DNA of 8,088 nucleotides. Source: Candidatus Aquicultor primus (lineage in GTDB: Bacteria; Actinomycetota; Aquicultoria; Aquicultorales; Aquicultoraceae). This document shows, one piece after another, positions 1 through 5,356 of the stretch. Within the stretch, counting starts at the first letter, position 1, and every line of letters starts with the position of its first letter. The notes beneath the pieces were generated by a model. That model was not told where the DNA came from, did no database searches, and saw nothing but the letters and a program-made list of their open reading frames with translations. Position numbers and translations under genes: made by a program. The stretch covers positions 12,893-20,980 of the forward strand of contig MELI01000056.1 in assembly GCA_001767575.1 (NCBI GenBank), read 5' to 3'.

Positions 1-1010
1 TTATTTATATAGCAGGCGGCCCCCACCCTACCGGTGACCCGGAAGGGACACTGGGGCTCGGTTTCGATATCGTCGTCGTCGGGGAGGGGGAAGAGACTTT
101 GCCGGAGCTTGTCACCGCGCTCTCCAGGGCCGCCCGCATTGACGAAATAAAAGGCATCTCTCTTAAGCGAAACGGCGAGGTCTTAAAGACGGCGAAGAGA
201 CCGCCGGCCGACCTCGACCGGTTTGCCCCGTTTTCGGTGGCTCGCAACCGGCTCTCCCCTATCGAGATAAGCCGGGGCTGCCCGTTCGCGTGCCGCTTCT
301 GCCAGACGTCCTACATCTTCGGCGCCAGAATGCGCCACCGCAGTATCGACGAGATAGTAAAACACATCGCTTTAAGCAAAGCCAACGGTACACGCGACTT
401 TAGGTTTATCTCTCCCAACGCGCTCGCTTACGGCTCGGCCGATGGAAGAAGCGTCAATTTTGAGGCGATTGAAGGGCTGCTCAAAGCCGCCTCGGCGATA
501 ACCGGACATGAACATCTCTTCTTCGGCTCGTTCCCTTCAGAGGTACGCCCGGAGGCCGTCTCTAAAGAAGCCCTCGAACTCATCATGACCTATGCCGCAA
601 CCAAGATGGTCGTCATCGGGGCGCAGAGCGGAAGTCAGCGCATGTTGGACAGCTTAAACCGCGGCCACACCGTAAATGATGTGAGCAAAGCCGTTGTGCT
701 TATCCTCGAAGCGGGGCTTACCGCGAGCGTCGACTTTATCTTCGGGTTGCCCGGTGAGACCGACGACGATAAACAGCTCTCTAAAGAGATGATTGAACGG
801 CTGACCGCTCTGGGTGCGCGCGTACATAGCCACACTTTTATACCACTTCCGGGAACACCGCTTGCGATGAGCGCGGCGGGTGTGGTCGACGAAGAACTCG
901 CCCGCTACCTAAGCCGCCTGGCCAACAAGGGACTCCAGTTCGGACAGTGGAAAAAGCAGCAGCGCCTCGCCGAAGAGTCAATTAGCTTTAGAAGCGGTTT
1001 TAGCAGTTAG
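1..1010 (+). CDS. B12-binding domain/radical SAM protein, 5'-truncated by the window edge (MJ_1487-like family)
   Basis: The reading frame is open from the first complete codon at position 3 and stops at TAG 1008-1010, giving 335 visible residues; the true start lies before the window. The first codons read IYIAGGPHPTGDPEG and then FDIVVVGEGEETLPEL, typical of the end of a cobalamin-binding Rossmann domain, so the TTG at 99 is an internal leucine and not a start. The radical SAM cluster motif CxxxCxxC (GCPFACRFC) has its cysteines at codons 279, 291 and 300 (visible residues 93, 97, 100) and would bind a [4Fe-4S] cluster that cleaves S-adenosylmethionine. Downstream are FIFGLPGETDDD near 738-770 and HTFIPLPGTPLA near 826-864, both usual late elements of the radical SAM barrel. 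From memory the layout resembles the uncharacterised MJ_1487-type B12-binding/radical SAM family; the substrate is unknown. The superfamily call is firm, the subfamily less so. No convincing intrinsic terminator follows. Confidence 0.9.
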   Translation, partial: IYIAGGPHPTGDPEGTLGLGFDIVVVGEGEETLPELVTALSRAARIDEIKGISLKRNGEVLKTAKRPPADLDRFAPFSVARNRLSPIEISRGCPFACRFCQTSYIFGARMRHRSIDEIVKHIALSKANGTRDFRFISPNALAYGSADGRSVNFEAIEGLLKAASAITGHEHLFFGSFPSEVRPEAVSKEALELIMTYAATKMVVIGAQSGSQRMLDSLNRGHTVNDVSKAVVLILEAGLTASVDFIFGLPGETDDDKQLSKEMIERLTALGARVHSHTFIPLPGTPLAMSAAGVVDEELARYLSRLANKGLQFGQWKKQQRLAEESISFRSGFSS

Positions 1011-1052
1011 CGCTCTTTAACGCGCCTAGGTGGGTCTTTGCCGTTTTCGGCG

Positions 1053-1081
1053 TTCACGTAGAACCAAACTTTGTGTATGAT
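1053..1081 (+). promoter_or_regulatory. Probable sigma70-type promoter of the Nudix gene
   Basis: TTCACG (1053-1058) and TATGAT (1076-1081) are separated by exactly 17 bp and match the -35 and -10 consensus at 4/6 and 5/6. Transcription would begin near 1088, about 30 nt before the Nudix start codon. Prediction only. Confidence 0.4.
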
Positions 1082-1117
1082 GAGAAATAGCCGCGTATCC
1101 AATATAGCAGCCAAGGA

Positions 1118-1567
1118 GTGGTGACCATAAAAGTCCGGCCCGCGATAGCGCTAATCGCCGATGACAAAGTTCTGCTCATGAGATATTGTTACGACCAGGT
1201 CGACGTCTGGGGCATACCCGGCGGCGGAGTAGCCGACGGTGAAACACTCATCGATGCACTGGCTCGCGAAATGGATGAAGAGCTTGGCGTGCAAATCGAG
1301 GTCGACGGGCTTCTATGTCTGGCCGAGACGGAGCCGGCCGGTAAGGTCAAACACACGCTCCATAGCGTCTTCTACGGCCGTGTAAAAAGCGGTGTGCCGG
1401 CATTAAACCCGGTCCACACGACCGCGCTCTCACTCGAATGGGTGCCGGCAAGCGAAATCGGCAGACTTGTATTATATCCGCCGATTAATGATACGCTCCA
1501 TAGTGCACTGAGCGAGAAGAGCGAACCCGCCTACCTGGGAGTCATCGCTCGACCCTGGTACGGCTAG
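1118..1567 (+). CDS. Nudix (MutT-type) hydrolase
   Basis: A 149-residue protein with a complete Nudix box: G36-x5-E42-x7-R50-E51-M-D-E54-E55-L-G57-V58, matching Gx5Ex7REUxEExGU. The glutamates coordinate the divalent metal ions that cleave nucleoside diphosphates linked to a second group. It is a single-domain protein of normal length for the superfamily, preceded by the usual first strand (KVRPAIALI) and the conserved GIPGGG turn. The substrate cannot be read from the sequence; ADP-ribose, (d)NTP, NADH or coenzyme A derivatives are all possible. The start is uncertain: AAGGAG at 1113-1118 overlaps GTG 1118 and lies only 2 nt before GTG 1121, while an ATA codon at 1127 has the ideal 8-nt spacing. 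All options keep the same domain. The gene probably has its own promoter and converges on purE with a 17-bp gap and no visible terminator between them. Confidence 0.92.
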   Translation: MVTIKVRPAIALIADDKVLLMRYCYDQVDVWGIPGGGVADGETLIDALAREMDEELGVQIEVDGLLCLAETEPAGKVKHTLHSVFYGRVKSGVPALNPVHTTALSLEWVPASEIGRLVLYPPINDTLHSALSEKSEPAYLGVIARPWYG

Positions 1568-1584
1568 GGCTTGCCTTTTGTTAC

Positions 1585-2100
1585 TTACTCGAGGCCTAGG
1601 TCGACCTTTATCTTCTTCGATTTTTCCTCGAGTTTTTCGCGGTTTACCACGCGCTTATCGTCAAGGCGCTTTGCAAGCTCGGCATCGCTGACCGCGATTA
1701 TCTCGCAAGCTAAAAGCGCCGCGTTGACCGCGCCGTCGACGGCGACTGTCGCAACCGGAATACCCGGCGGCATCATAACCGTCGAATAGAGAGCATCGAC
1801 GCCCTTTAACGCCCCCGATTTTATGGGCACACCGATAACCGGTAACGTCGTATTAGCCGCGACCACACCAGCCAGATGGGCTGCCATGCCGGCGGCCGCG
1901 ATGATGACCGCAAGGCCGCGCTCGCGAGCTGTCCTGGCATACTCAGCGGTCTTGTCGGGCATGCGGTGCGCGGACGAAATGTTGAGCTCATAAGCCACGC
2001 CCATGTCCTTCAAGGTCTCAGCGGCTTTTTCCATAACAGAGAGGTCGCTGTCGCTCCCCATCAGGATGCCGACACGTGGTGGCGATTGATTGTGATGCAT
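1585..2100 (-). CDS. purE: PurE, N5-carboxyaminoimidazole ribonucleotide mutase (class I)
   Basis: Converts N5-CAIR to CAIR in de novo purine synthesis; class I enzymes receive N5-CAIR from the ATP-dependent PurK, which is not in this window. The 171-residue length is normal for bacterial PurE (about 160-170). Diagnostic motifs are MGSDSD (14-19), the catalytic-site SSAHR (42-46), AAAGMAAHLAG and the ring MPPGIPVATVAVDGAVNAALLA. The AAHLAG region marks class I rather than the animal/class II AIR carboxylase. It starts at ATG 2100-2098 with GGAGG at 2107-2111, 6 nt upstream. It lies on the same strand as the other pur genes but is separated from purH by the tRNA operon and a terminator, so it is probably expressed from its own promoter at 2138-2166. 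The last dozen residues form a lysine-rich tail (EEKSKKIKVD). Confidence 0.96.
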   Translation of the reverse strand: MHHNQSPPRVGILMGSDSDLSVMEKAAETLKDMGVAYELNISSAHRMPDKTAEYARTARERGLAVIIAAAGMAAHLAGVVAANTTLPVIGVPIKSGALKGVDALYSTVMMPPGIPVATVAVDGAVNAALLACEIIAVSDAELAKRLDDKRVVNREKLEEKSKKIKVDLGLE

Positions 2101-2111
2101 AGTATTCCTCC

Positions 2112-2128
2112 ATTCGCATTAGCCGAAT
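2112..2128 (-). other. Small hairpin just upstream of the purE ribosome-binding site
   Basis: The arms attcg (2112-2116) and cgaat (2124-2128) form a 5-bp stem with a 7-nt loop in the purE leader, ending directly next to the GGAGG site (2107-2111). It could affect ribosome access, but it is short and may be chance. Confidence 0.25.
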
Positions 2129-2137
2129 CGAAAAAGC

Positions 2138-2166
2138 ATTATCAGGACGTAGCCCTCACCTTTCAA
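2138..2166 (-). promoter_or_regulatory. purE promoter
   Basis: On the minus strand TTGAAA (2166-2161) and GATAAT (2143-2138) are separated by exactly 17 bp, each matching consensus at 5/6. Transcription would start near 2131, giving a leader of about 30 nt containing the purE GGAGG. It lies downstream of the tRNA terminator, which fits independent transcription of purE. Confidence 0.65.
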
Positions 2167-2174
2167 TCGTCCCC

Positions 2175-2186
2175 TCGAACGTTCGA
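2175..2186. promoter_or_regulatory. Perfect 12-bp palindrome TCGAACGTTCGA upstream of the purE promoter
   Basis: Two inverted half-sites TCGAAC/GTTCGA abut without a spacer, 8 bp upstream of the predicted -35 of purE (about 45-55 bp before the expected start of transcription). The position suits a regulator-binding site. The regulator is unknown: CGAAC half-sites occur in both LexA boxes and Bacillus PurR boxes, but neither has zero spacing. Confidence 0.35.
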
Positions 2187-2218
2187 TCTATTCTCTATTT
2201 TCCAGTTTCAGGGCTGCG

Positions 2219-2241
2219 AAAAAGCCACCTGAAAAGGTGAC
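2219..2241 (-). terminator. Intrinsic terminator of the tRNA operon
   Basis: On the minus strand a 7-bp stem (arms 2235-2241 and 2224-2230, one G-T pair) with a 4-nt loop is followed by five T residues (2223-2219). It begins 5 nt after the CCA end of tRNA-Asp, so it should end the tRNA transcript before purE. Confidence 0.8.
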
Positions 2242-2246
2242 TTTCA

Positions 2247-2322
2247 TGGCGGGAGCGACGGGATTCGAACCCGCGATCACCGGCGTGACAGGCCGGGATG
2301 TTAACCGCTACACTACGCCCCC
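2247..2322 (-). tRNA. tRNA-Asp (anticodon GTC)
   Basis: A 76-nt cloverleaf on the minus strand. Acceptor arms GGGGGCG and CGCTCCC pair over 7 bp with one G-T; the anticodon stem CCGGC/GCCGG frames loop CTGTCAC; the T arm contains GGTTCGAATC. The discriminator is G, as expected for tRNA-Asp, and CCA is encoded (2249-2247). It is the last gene of the tRNA cluster and may also have its own promoter at 2361-2389. Confidence 0.97.
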
Positions 2323-2360
2323 ATTGTCTGCTGCTACGGCGCCATCACCGCGCATTCACA

Positions 2361-2389
2361 ATTATACTGTTTCTAAGTCTCTTCTTCAA
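2361..2389 (-). promoter_or_regulatory. Probable internal promoter for tRNA-Asp
   Basis: On the minus strand TTGAAG (2389-2384), a 17-bp spacer and a perfect TATAAT (2366-2361) lie between tRNA-Val and tRNA-Asp. Transcription would start near 2354, about 32 nt before the mature 5' end of tRNA-Asp. Confidence 0.5.
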
Positions 2390-2409
2390 CGACCCTCTAG
2401 TAGTCGTTG
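2387..2409 (-). other. Hairpin in the tRNA-Val/tRNA-Asp spacer
   Basis: The arms caacgac (2387-2393) and gtcgttg (2403-2409) form a perfect 7-bp stem with a 9-nt loop, starting 2 nt after the CCA end of tRNA-Val. No T tract follows, so it is not a standard intrinsic terminator. It may be a processing signal, and it overlaps the -35 box of the proposed tRNA-Asp promoter. Confidence 0.4.
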
Positions 2410-2410
2410 C

Positions 2411-2485
2411 TGGTGGGAGTTACAGGATTTGAACCTGTGGCCCTCTGCTTGTAAGGCAGACGCTCTCCCGCTGAGCTAAACTCCC
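2411..2485 (-). tRNA. tRNA-Val (anticodon TAC)
   Basis: A 75-nt cloverleaf on the minus strand. Acceptor GGGAGTT pairs with AACTCCC over 7 bp, the D arm begins GCTCAG, the anticodon stem TCTGC/GCAGA frames loop CTTACAA, and the T arm has GGTTCAAATC. The discriminator is A and CCA is encoded (2413-2411). Confidence 0.97.
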
Positions 2486-2559
2486 CTTGACGGGCGATAA
2501 ATGCACTCGTGCTATTTTCGGTTCGCGGCAAAATCACTCCAGGCGATTTTTACCTGACC

Positions 2560-2671
2560 TTACAGGAGAAATAAAGCCTTCCTCCTGTGCGCTCTTCGCT
2601 ACGCTTCGTGCCCTTGCAGGAGGAATGCTTAAAAGCAATTCCTCCTGTGTTCACTCACTTCGTTCGTGCCC
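2560..2671 (-). repeat. Tandem pair of palindromic repeats starting inside the 3' end of tRNA-Glu
   Basis: Two abutting imperfect copies, 2614-2671 (copy A) and 2560-2613 (copy B). Read on the minus strand both begin GGGCACGAA, continue through an AAG/GCG-rich stretch to CACAGGAGGAA, and end with a palindrome closing in CTCCTG. Copy A carries a stem of about 13 bp with one bulge (2617-2629 with 2634-2647); copy B carries a 7-bp stem (2562-2568 with 2582-2588). The GGGCA that opens copy A is the 3' end of tRNA-Glu, so the element seems to have been duplicated together with the tRNA tail. No T tract follows either palindrome. Confidence 0.7.
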
Positions 2672-2739
2672 CCAGGGGAATTCGAATCCCCGCCGCCGCC
2701 TTGAAAGGGCGGTGTCCTAGGCCCCTAGACGATGGGGGC
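2667..2739 (-). tRNA. tRNA-Glu (anticodon TTC), CCA not encoded
   Basis: A 73-nt cloverleaf on the minus strand. Acceptor GCCCCCA pairs perfectly with TGGGGGC, the anticodon stem CCGCC/GGCGG frames loop CTTTCAA, and the T arm has GGATTCGAATTCC. The discriminator is A (2667) and is followed by CGA instead of CCA, so unlike its three neighbours this tRNA needs CCA added by nucleotidyltransferase. It begins 1 nt after the CCA end of tRNA-Lys, so the two must be separated from one precursor. Confidence 0.96.
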
Positions 2740-2740
2740 A

Positions 2741-2816
2741 TGGTGAGCCGTGAAGGGCTCGAACCTTCGACACCCGGATTAAAAGTCCGGTGCTCTACCA
2801 ACTGAGCTAACGGCCC
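2741..2816 (-). tRNA. tRNA-Lys (anticodon TTT)
   Basis: A 76-nt cloverleaf on the minus strand. Acceptor GGGCCGT pairs with ACGGCTC (one G-T), the D arm is GCTCAGTTGGTAGAGC, the anticodon stem CCGGA/TCCGG frames loop CTTTTAA, and the T arm has GGTTCGAGCC. The discriminator is A and CCA is encoded (2743-2741). It is the first gene of the tRNA operon. Confidence 0.97.
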
Positions 2817-2844
2817 AAGTCATTTAGCTATAAATGCCTTGAAC

Positions 2845-2879
2845 AAAAATATTGTAGCGGCACACGCTATACCGCTACA
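2845..2879 (-). terminator. Terminator-like hairpin in the leader of the tRNA operon
   Basis: On the minus strand, arms 2870-2879 and 2853-2862 form a 10-bp stem (one G-T) with a 7-nt loop, followed by ATATTTTTG (T run 2849-2845). It lies between the promoter (2889-2918) and tRNA-Lys, with its base about 3 nt from the expected start of transcription. It could be an attenuator or a 5'-end structure removed with the leader. Confidence 0.5.
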
Positions 2880-2888
2880 GCAAAAGTT

Positions 2889-2918
2889 ATGATACTACAG
2901 GTTAATGCCGGATGTCAA
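2889..2918 (-). promoter_or_regulatory. Promoter of the tRNA Lys-Glu-Val-Asp operon
   Basis: On the minus strand a perfect TTGACA (2918-2913) is followed after 18 bp by TATCAT (2894-2889, 5/6). Expected start of transcription is near 2882, about 65 nt before the mature 5' end of tRNA-Lys. Confidence 0.75.
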
Positions 2919-2976
2919 TCTTATCGTCGCCGTTCCTGCCAAACCTCGCCGAACGGTTCGATACACTTTACCTCGC

Positions 2977-3008
2977 AAAAAAGGCTGGGTTTAAAGTAAA
3001 CCCAGCCT
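2977..3008 (-). terminator. Intrinsic terminator of purH
   Basis: On the minus strand a perfect stem of at least 11 bp (arms 2997-3007 and 2983-2993) with a 3-nt loop is followed by a run of six T residues (2982-2977). It begins about 18 nt after the purH stop codon and separates the pur genes from the tRNA operon. An A-run with GGCT (3025-3016) sits upstream and could pair with the T tract as an alternative fold. Confidence 0.9.
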
Positions 3009-3025
3009 AAAATACCAAGCCTTTT

Positions 3026-4576
3026 TTAGTGGCGGAAATGACGCTTGCCGGTGAAGACCAGCGCGATACCGTGCTCGTTGGCCGCCGCGATGACCTCATC
3101 GTCGCGGACGGAGCCGCCCGGCTCGGCGATGCACACCGCGCCCGCTTCGACCGCCGCGTCAAGCCCGTCCCTGAACGGGAAGAAGGCGTCAGATGCTACG
3201 ACCGCGCCTTTGACTTTGTCTCCGCCCTTGCGCGCCCCGAGCCAGGTCGAGTCGACCCTGCTCATCTGGCCGGCGCCGACGCCGACGGTCGCCTGTCCTT
3301 TGACATAGATGATGGCGTTAGACTTTACGTGTTTCGCGACCTTCCAGGCAAAGACCATGTCTTTCCACTGCGCCTCGGTCGGCTTGACCTCGCTGACCAC
3401 CTGCCAGTTGGCGGCTGGCTCTTCGATATTGTCGAAGTCCTGCACGAGAACCCCGCCATCGACCCGGCGCAGATCGCGCCCGAAGTAGGTCTTCTTGGTG
3501 ACGCCGCCTGTATCGATTAGCCTGAGGTCCGACTTCATCGTCAGAACATCGAGCGCTTCCTGGTCGTATCCGGGGGCGATGACGACCTCAATAAAGATTT
3601 GCGCTATCTTCTCGGCGGTCGCCTTGTCTACCATCTGGTTGACGGCGACAATACCGCCGAACGCCGAGACGGTGTCACTTTCATATGCTTTCTGGTACGC
3701 GTCGGCGAGGTCGGCGCCGACCGCGCAGCCGCACGCGTTGTTGTGCTTGATGATGGCGCATGCGGGCTCATCGAACTCGCAAGCCAAGCCCCACGCCGCA
3801 TCCATATCTAAGATGTTGTTGTAAGAGAGCTCTTTGCCGTGGATTTGTTTAAAATTGACCAGCGCGTCTGTGGGAGCGCCTGCCTGGCGATAATACGCCG
3901 CTTTCTGGTGCGGGTTCTCGCCGTAGCGAGGCTCCATTATCTTCTCGAAGGTGTAGCTTACGACATCCGGGAACTCATCTTTCCCGGCCAGATATTGAGC
4001 GATGGTCGAGTCGTACTGCCCGGTATGTTTAAAGGCCGCCTGGCAGAGCGCAAAGCGTGTATCCCTGCTCACGGCGCCGTCGCTTGCCTGCATCTCATCG
4101 ATTATCTTAGCGTACCACATCGATTCCACGACGACCGCTACACCCTCGAAGTTCTTAGCCGCTGCACGAATCATCGTCGGCCCGCCGATATCGATATTCT
4201 CAATCGCATCGTCGAGTGCGACATCGGGTTTTGCGATAGTCGCCGCGAAGGGATAGAGATTGACGCAGACCAGATCGATAGGGCCGATGCCGGCCTCTTC
4301 TATCTGGCGCATGTGGTCGTCTTTTCTCCGGTCCGCGAGAATACCTCCGGCGATTTTGGGGTGCAGAGTCTTGACGCGCCCCTCCATCATCTCGGGAAAG
4401 CCCGTATAGTCGGAGACCTCGATGACCTCGATGCCGGCGTCGCGCAGCGCCTTGGCGGTACCGCCGGTGGAAAGTATCTCTACGCCAAAGGTCGTCAAGC
4501 CTTTTGCAAACTCGACGATTCCGGTCTTATCCGAGACGCTTACAATCGCTCTTTGAATCTTGATTTTATCTATCAT
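3026..4576 (-). CDS. purH: PurH, bifunctional AICAR formyltransferase/IMP cyclohydrolase
   Basis: Catalyses the last two steps to IMP: formylation of AICAR with 10-formyltetrahydrofolate, then ring closure. The 516-residue protein is close to the usual 510-530. The N-terminal cyclohydrolase domain (about 1-200) opens with RAIVSVSDKTGI (9-20) and shows RVKTLHPK (67-74), NLYPF (106-110) and IGGPTMIRAAAKN (130-142). The C-terminal transformylase domain has RYGENPHQ (217-224), the catalytic KHNNACG (277-283; most homologues have P in place of this A) and the closing CIAEPGGSVRDDEVI and FTGKRHFRH. It starts at ATG 4576-4574 with AGGAGG at 4583-4588, 6 nt upstream. Another ATG at 4580 is out of frame and stops after four codons. 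The gene lies 171 bp downstream of purN, so it may be read through from the purFMN operon or have its own promoter, and it ends at a strong terminator. Confidence 0.98.
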   Translation of the reverse strand: MIDKIKIQRAIVSVSDKTGIVEFAKGLTTFGVEILSTGGTAKALRDAGIEVIEVSDYTGFPEMMEGRVKTLHPKIAGGILADRRKDDHMRQIEEAGIGPIDLVCVNLYPFAATIAKPDVALDDAIENIDIGGPTMIRAAAKNFEGVAVVVESMWYAKIIDEMQASDGAVSRDTRFALCQAAFKHTGQYDSTIAQYLAGKDEFPDVVSYTFEKIMEPRYGENPHQKAAYYRQAGAPTDALVNFKQIHGKELSYNNILDMDAAWGLACEFDEPACAIIKHNNACGCAVGADLADAYQKAYESDTVSAFGGIVAVNQMVDKATAEKIAQIFIEVVIAPGYDQEALDVLTMKSDLRLIDTGGVTKKTYFGRDLRRVDGGVLVQDFDNIEEPAANWQVVSEVKPTEAQWKDMVFAWKVAKHVKSNAIIYVKGQATVGVGAGQMSRVDSTWLGARKGGDKVKGAVVASDAFFPFRDGLDAAVEAGAVCIAEPGGSVRDDEVIAAANEHGIALVFTGKRHFRH

Positions 4577-4591
4577 CCATCGCCTCCTATA

Positions 4592-4627
4592 GTCAACACT
4601 TATGTTTTACTCAACGCTTACGTTTAC
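4592..4627 (-). repeat. Tandem 18-bp imperfect repeat in the purH leader
   Basis: Two abutting 18-bp units, 4592-4609 and 4610-4627, share the core tcaac-R-ctta-Y-gttt and differ at about five positions. The repeat ends a few bases upstream of the purH AGGAGG, so it would lie in the 5' leader or act as an operator. Binding partner unknown. Confidence 0.5.
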
Positions 4628-4632
4628 AAGCG

Positions 4633-4653
4633 AATATACCACTAAAGATTATA
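4633..4653 (-). promoter_or_regulatory. Possible purH promoter -10 elements
   Basis: On the minus strand there is a perfect TATAAT (4653-4648) and, further downstream, TGGTATATT (around 4640-4633), which has an extended -10 form. No convincing -35 box is found at 16-18 bp from either, so this is a weak call. Confidence 0.3.
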
Positions 4654-4747
4654 CTTTAAGCCTGAAGGTTCGGCTATGGAAGATGCGATAGATTTTGTTA
4701 CAAACTAACAGCGGCCCCGCGTGTGGTTCATGACATGACCGCCGCCC

Positions 4748-5356
4748 CTACTCCTTAATCCGCACTTTCCTGCCGACGACCTCAAGGCGGCCTTCGGAGT
4801 AGAGCTTGATGGCCGCAGGTAGTATCCGGTGCTCGATTTCGTGGATACGCACAGCGAGCGTCTCCTCGGTATCGTCTTCGCGAACGGCGAGCGCTTCCTG
4901 GAGAATGATCGGGCCCTCGTCGAAGACCTCGTTGGCAAAGTGTACGGTGACCCCGACGACCTTTACGCCGTAGTCGAGGGCATCTTTGATACCATGGGCG
5001 CCGGCGAAAGAAGGCAAAAGCGCCGGGTGGAGATTGACGACCCGGTTTACGTAGGCATTAAGGACCTCTTTGCCGAGAAGGCGCATGTAGCCCGCCATCA
5101 CGACCAGCTCGACATCATGTTCTTTGAGCGTATCCCGAATGGCGCTGTTGTAGGACGTCTCGTCGGCGAAGGCTTTGCGCGGCAAGACGACGCGCGCTAT
5201 GCCGTGCTGCTCGGCGCGGACCAGGCCGTAAGCGTCGGCCCGACTGCTAATGACGACCGCGACTTCGGAGCCGAGTTCGCCGGCCTCACACCTATCGATG
5301 ACGGCCTGCAGGTTCGACCCGCTTCCGGATATCAAAACACCCAGCCTAACCGACAT
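4748..5356 (-). CDS. purN: PurN, phosphoribosylglycinamide formyltransferase
   Basis: Transfers the formyl group of 10-formyltetrahydrofolate to GAR (step 3 of purine synthesis). The 202-residue protein has the normal length. The phosphate-binding loop is VLISGSGSN (7-15). Catalytic residues fall in [10 protein letters not shown] (N108, H110) and in the segment [12 protein letters not shown] (D146), matching the Asn-His-Asp triad of the family. I chose ATG 5356-5354: it has a GGGGAG site 8-9 nt upstream and puts [15 protein letters not shown] at the N terminus as in homologues. A GTG at 5389 would add 11 unconserved residues. The start overlaps the last 11 nt of purM (ATGTCGGTTAG), which suggests translational coupling. 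Confidence 0.96.
   Translation of the reverse strand: MSVRLGVLISGSGSNLQAVIDRCEAGELGSEVAVVISSRADAYGLVRAEQHGIARVVLPRKAFADETSYNSAIRDTLKEHDVELVVMAGYMRLLGKEVLNAYVNRVVNLHPALLPSFAGAHGIKDALDYGVKVVGVTVHFANEVFDEGPIILQEALAVREDDTEETLAVRIHEIEHRILPAAIKLYSEGRLEVVGRKVRIKE

Noticed and set aside
1043..1054. Short hairpin gccg-tttt-cggc after the radical SAM gene as a terminator
   Set aside because: Only 4 bp of stem and no T tract afterwards.
2175..2186. LexA/SOS box
   Set aside because: The half-sites match, but LexA boxes need four bases between CGAAC and GTTCG and here there are none.
2617..2647. Intrinsic terminator after tRNA-Glu
   Set aside because: The palindrome is strong but no T tract follows on either strand, so it is treated as a repeat element.
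2237..2805. Plus-strand open frames across the tRNA genes, one with an AGGAGG-ATG at 2618-2627
   Set aside because: They run antisense through tRNA-Asp, Val, Glu and Lys; peptides such as GATGFEPAIT and SREGLEPSTPGLK are typical spurious translations of tRNA complements. The AGGAGG is part of the palindromic repeat.
3839..4645. Long open frame (268 codons) antisense to purH
   Set aside because: It lies opposite a fully conserved purH, has no family motifs and no good ribosome-binding site; long antisense frames are expected in GC-rich genes.
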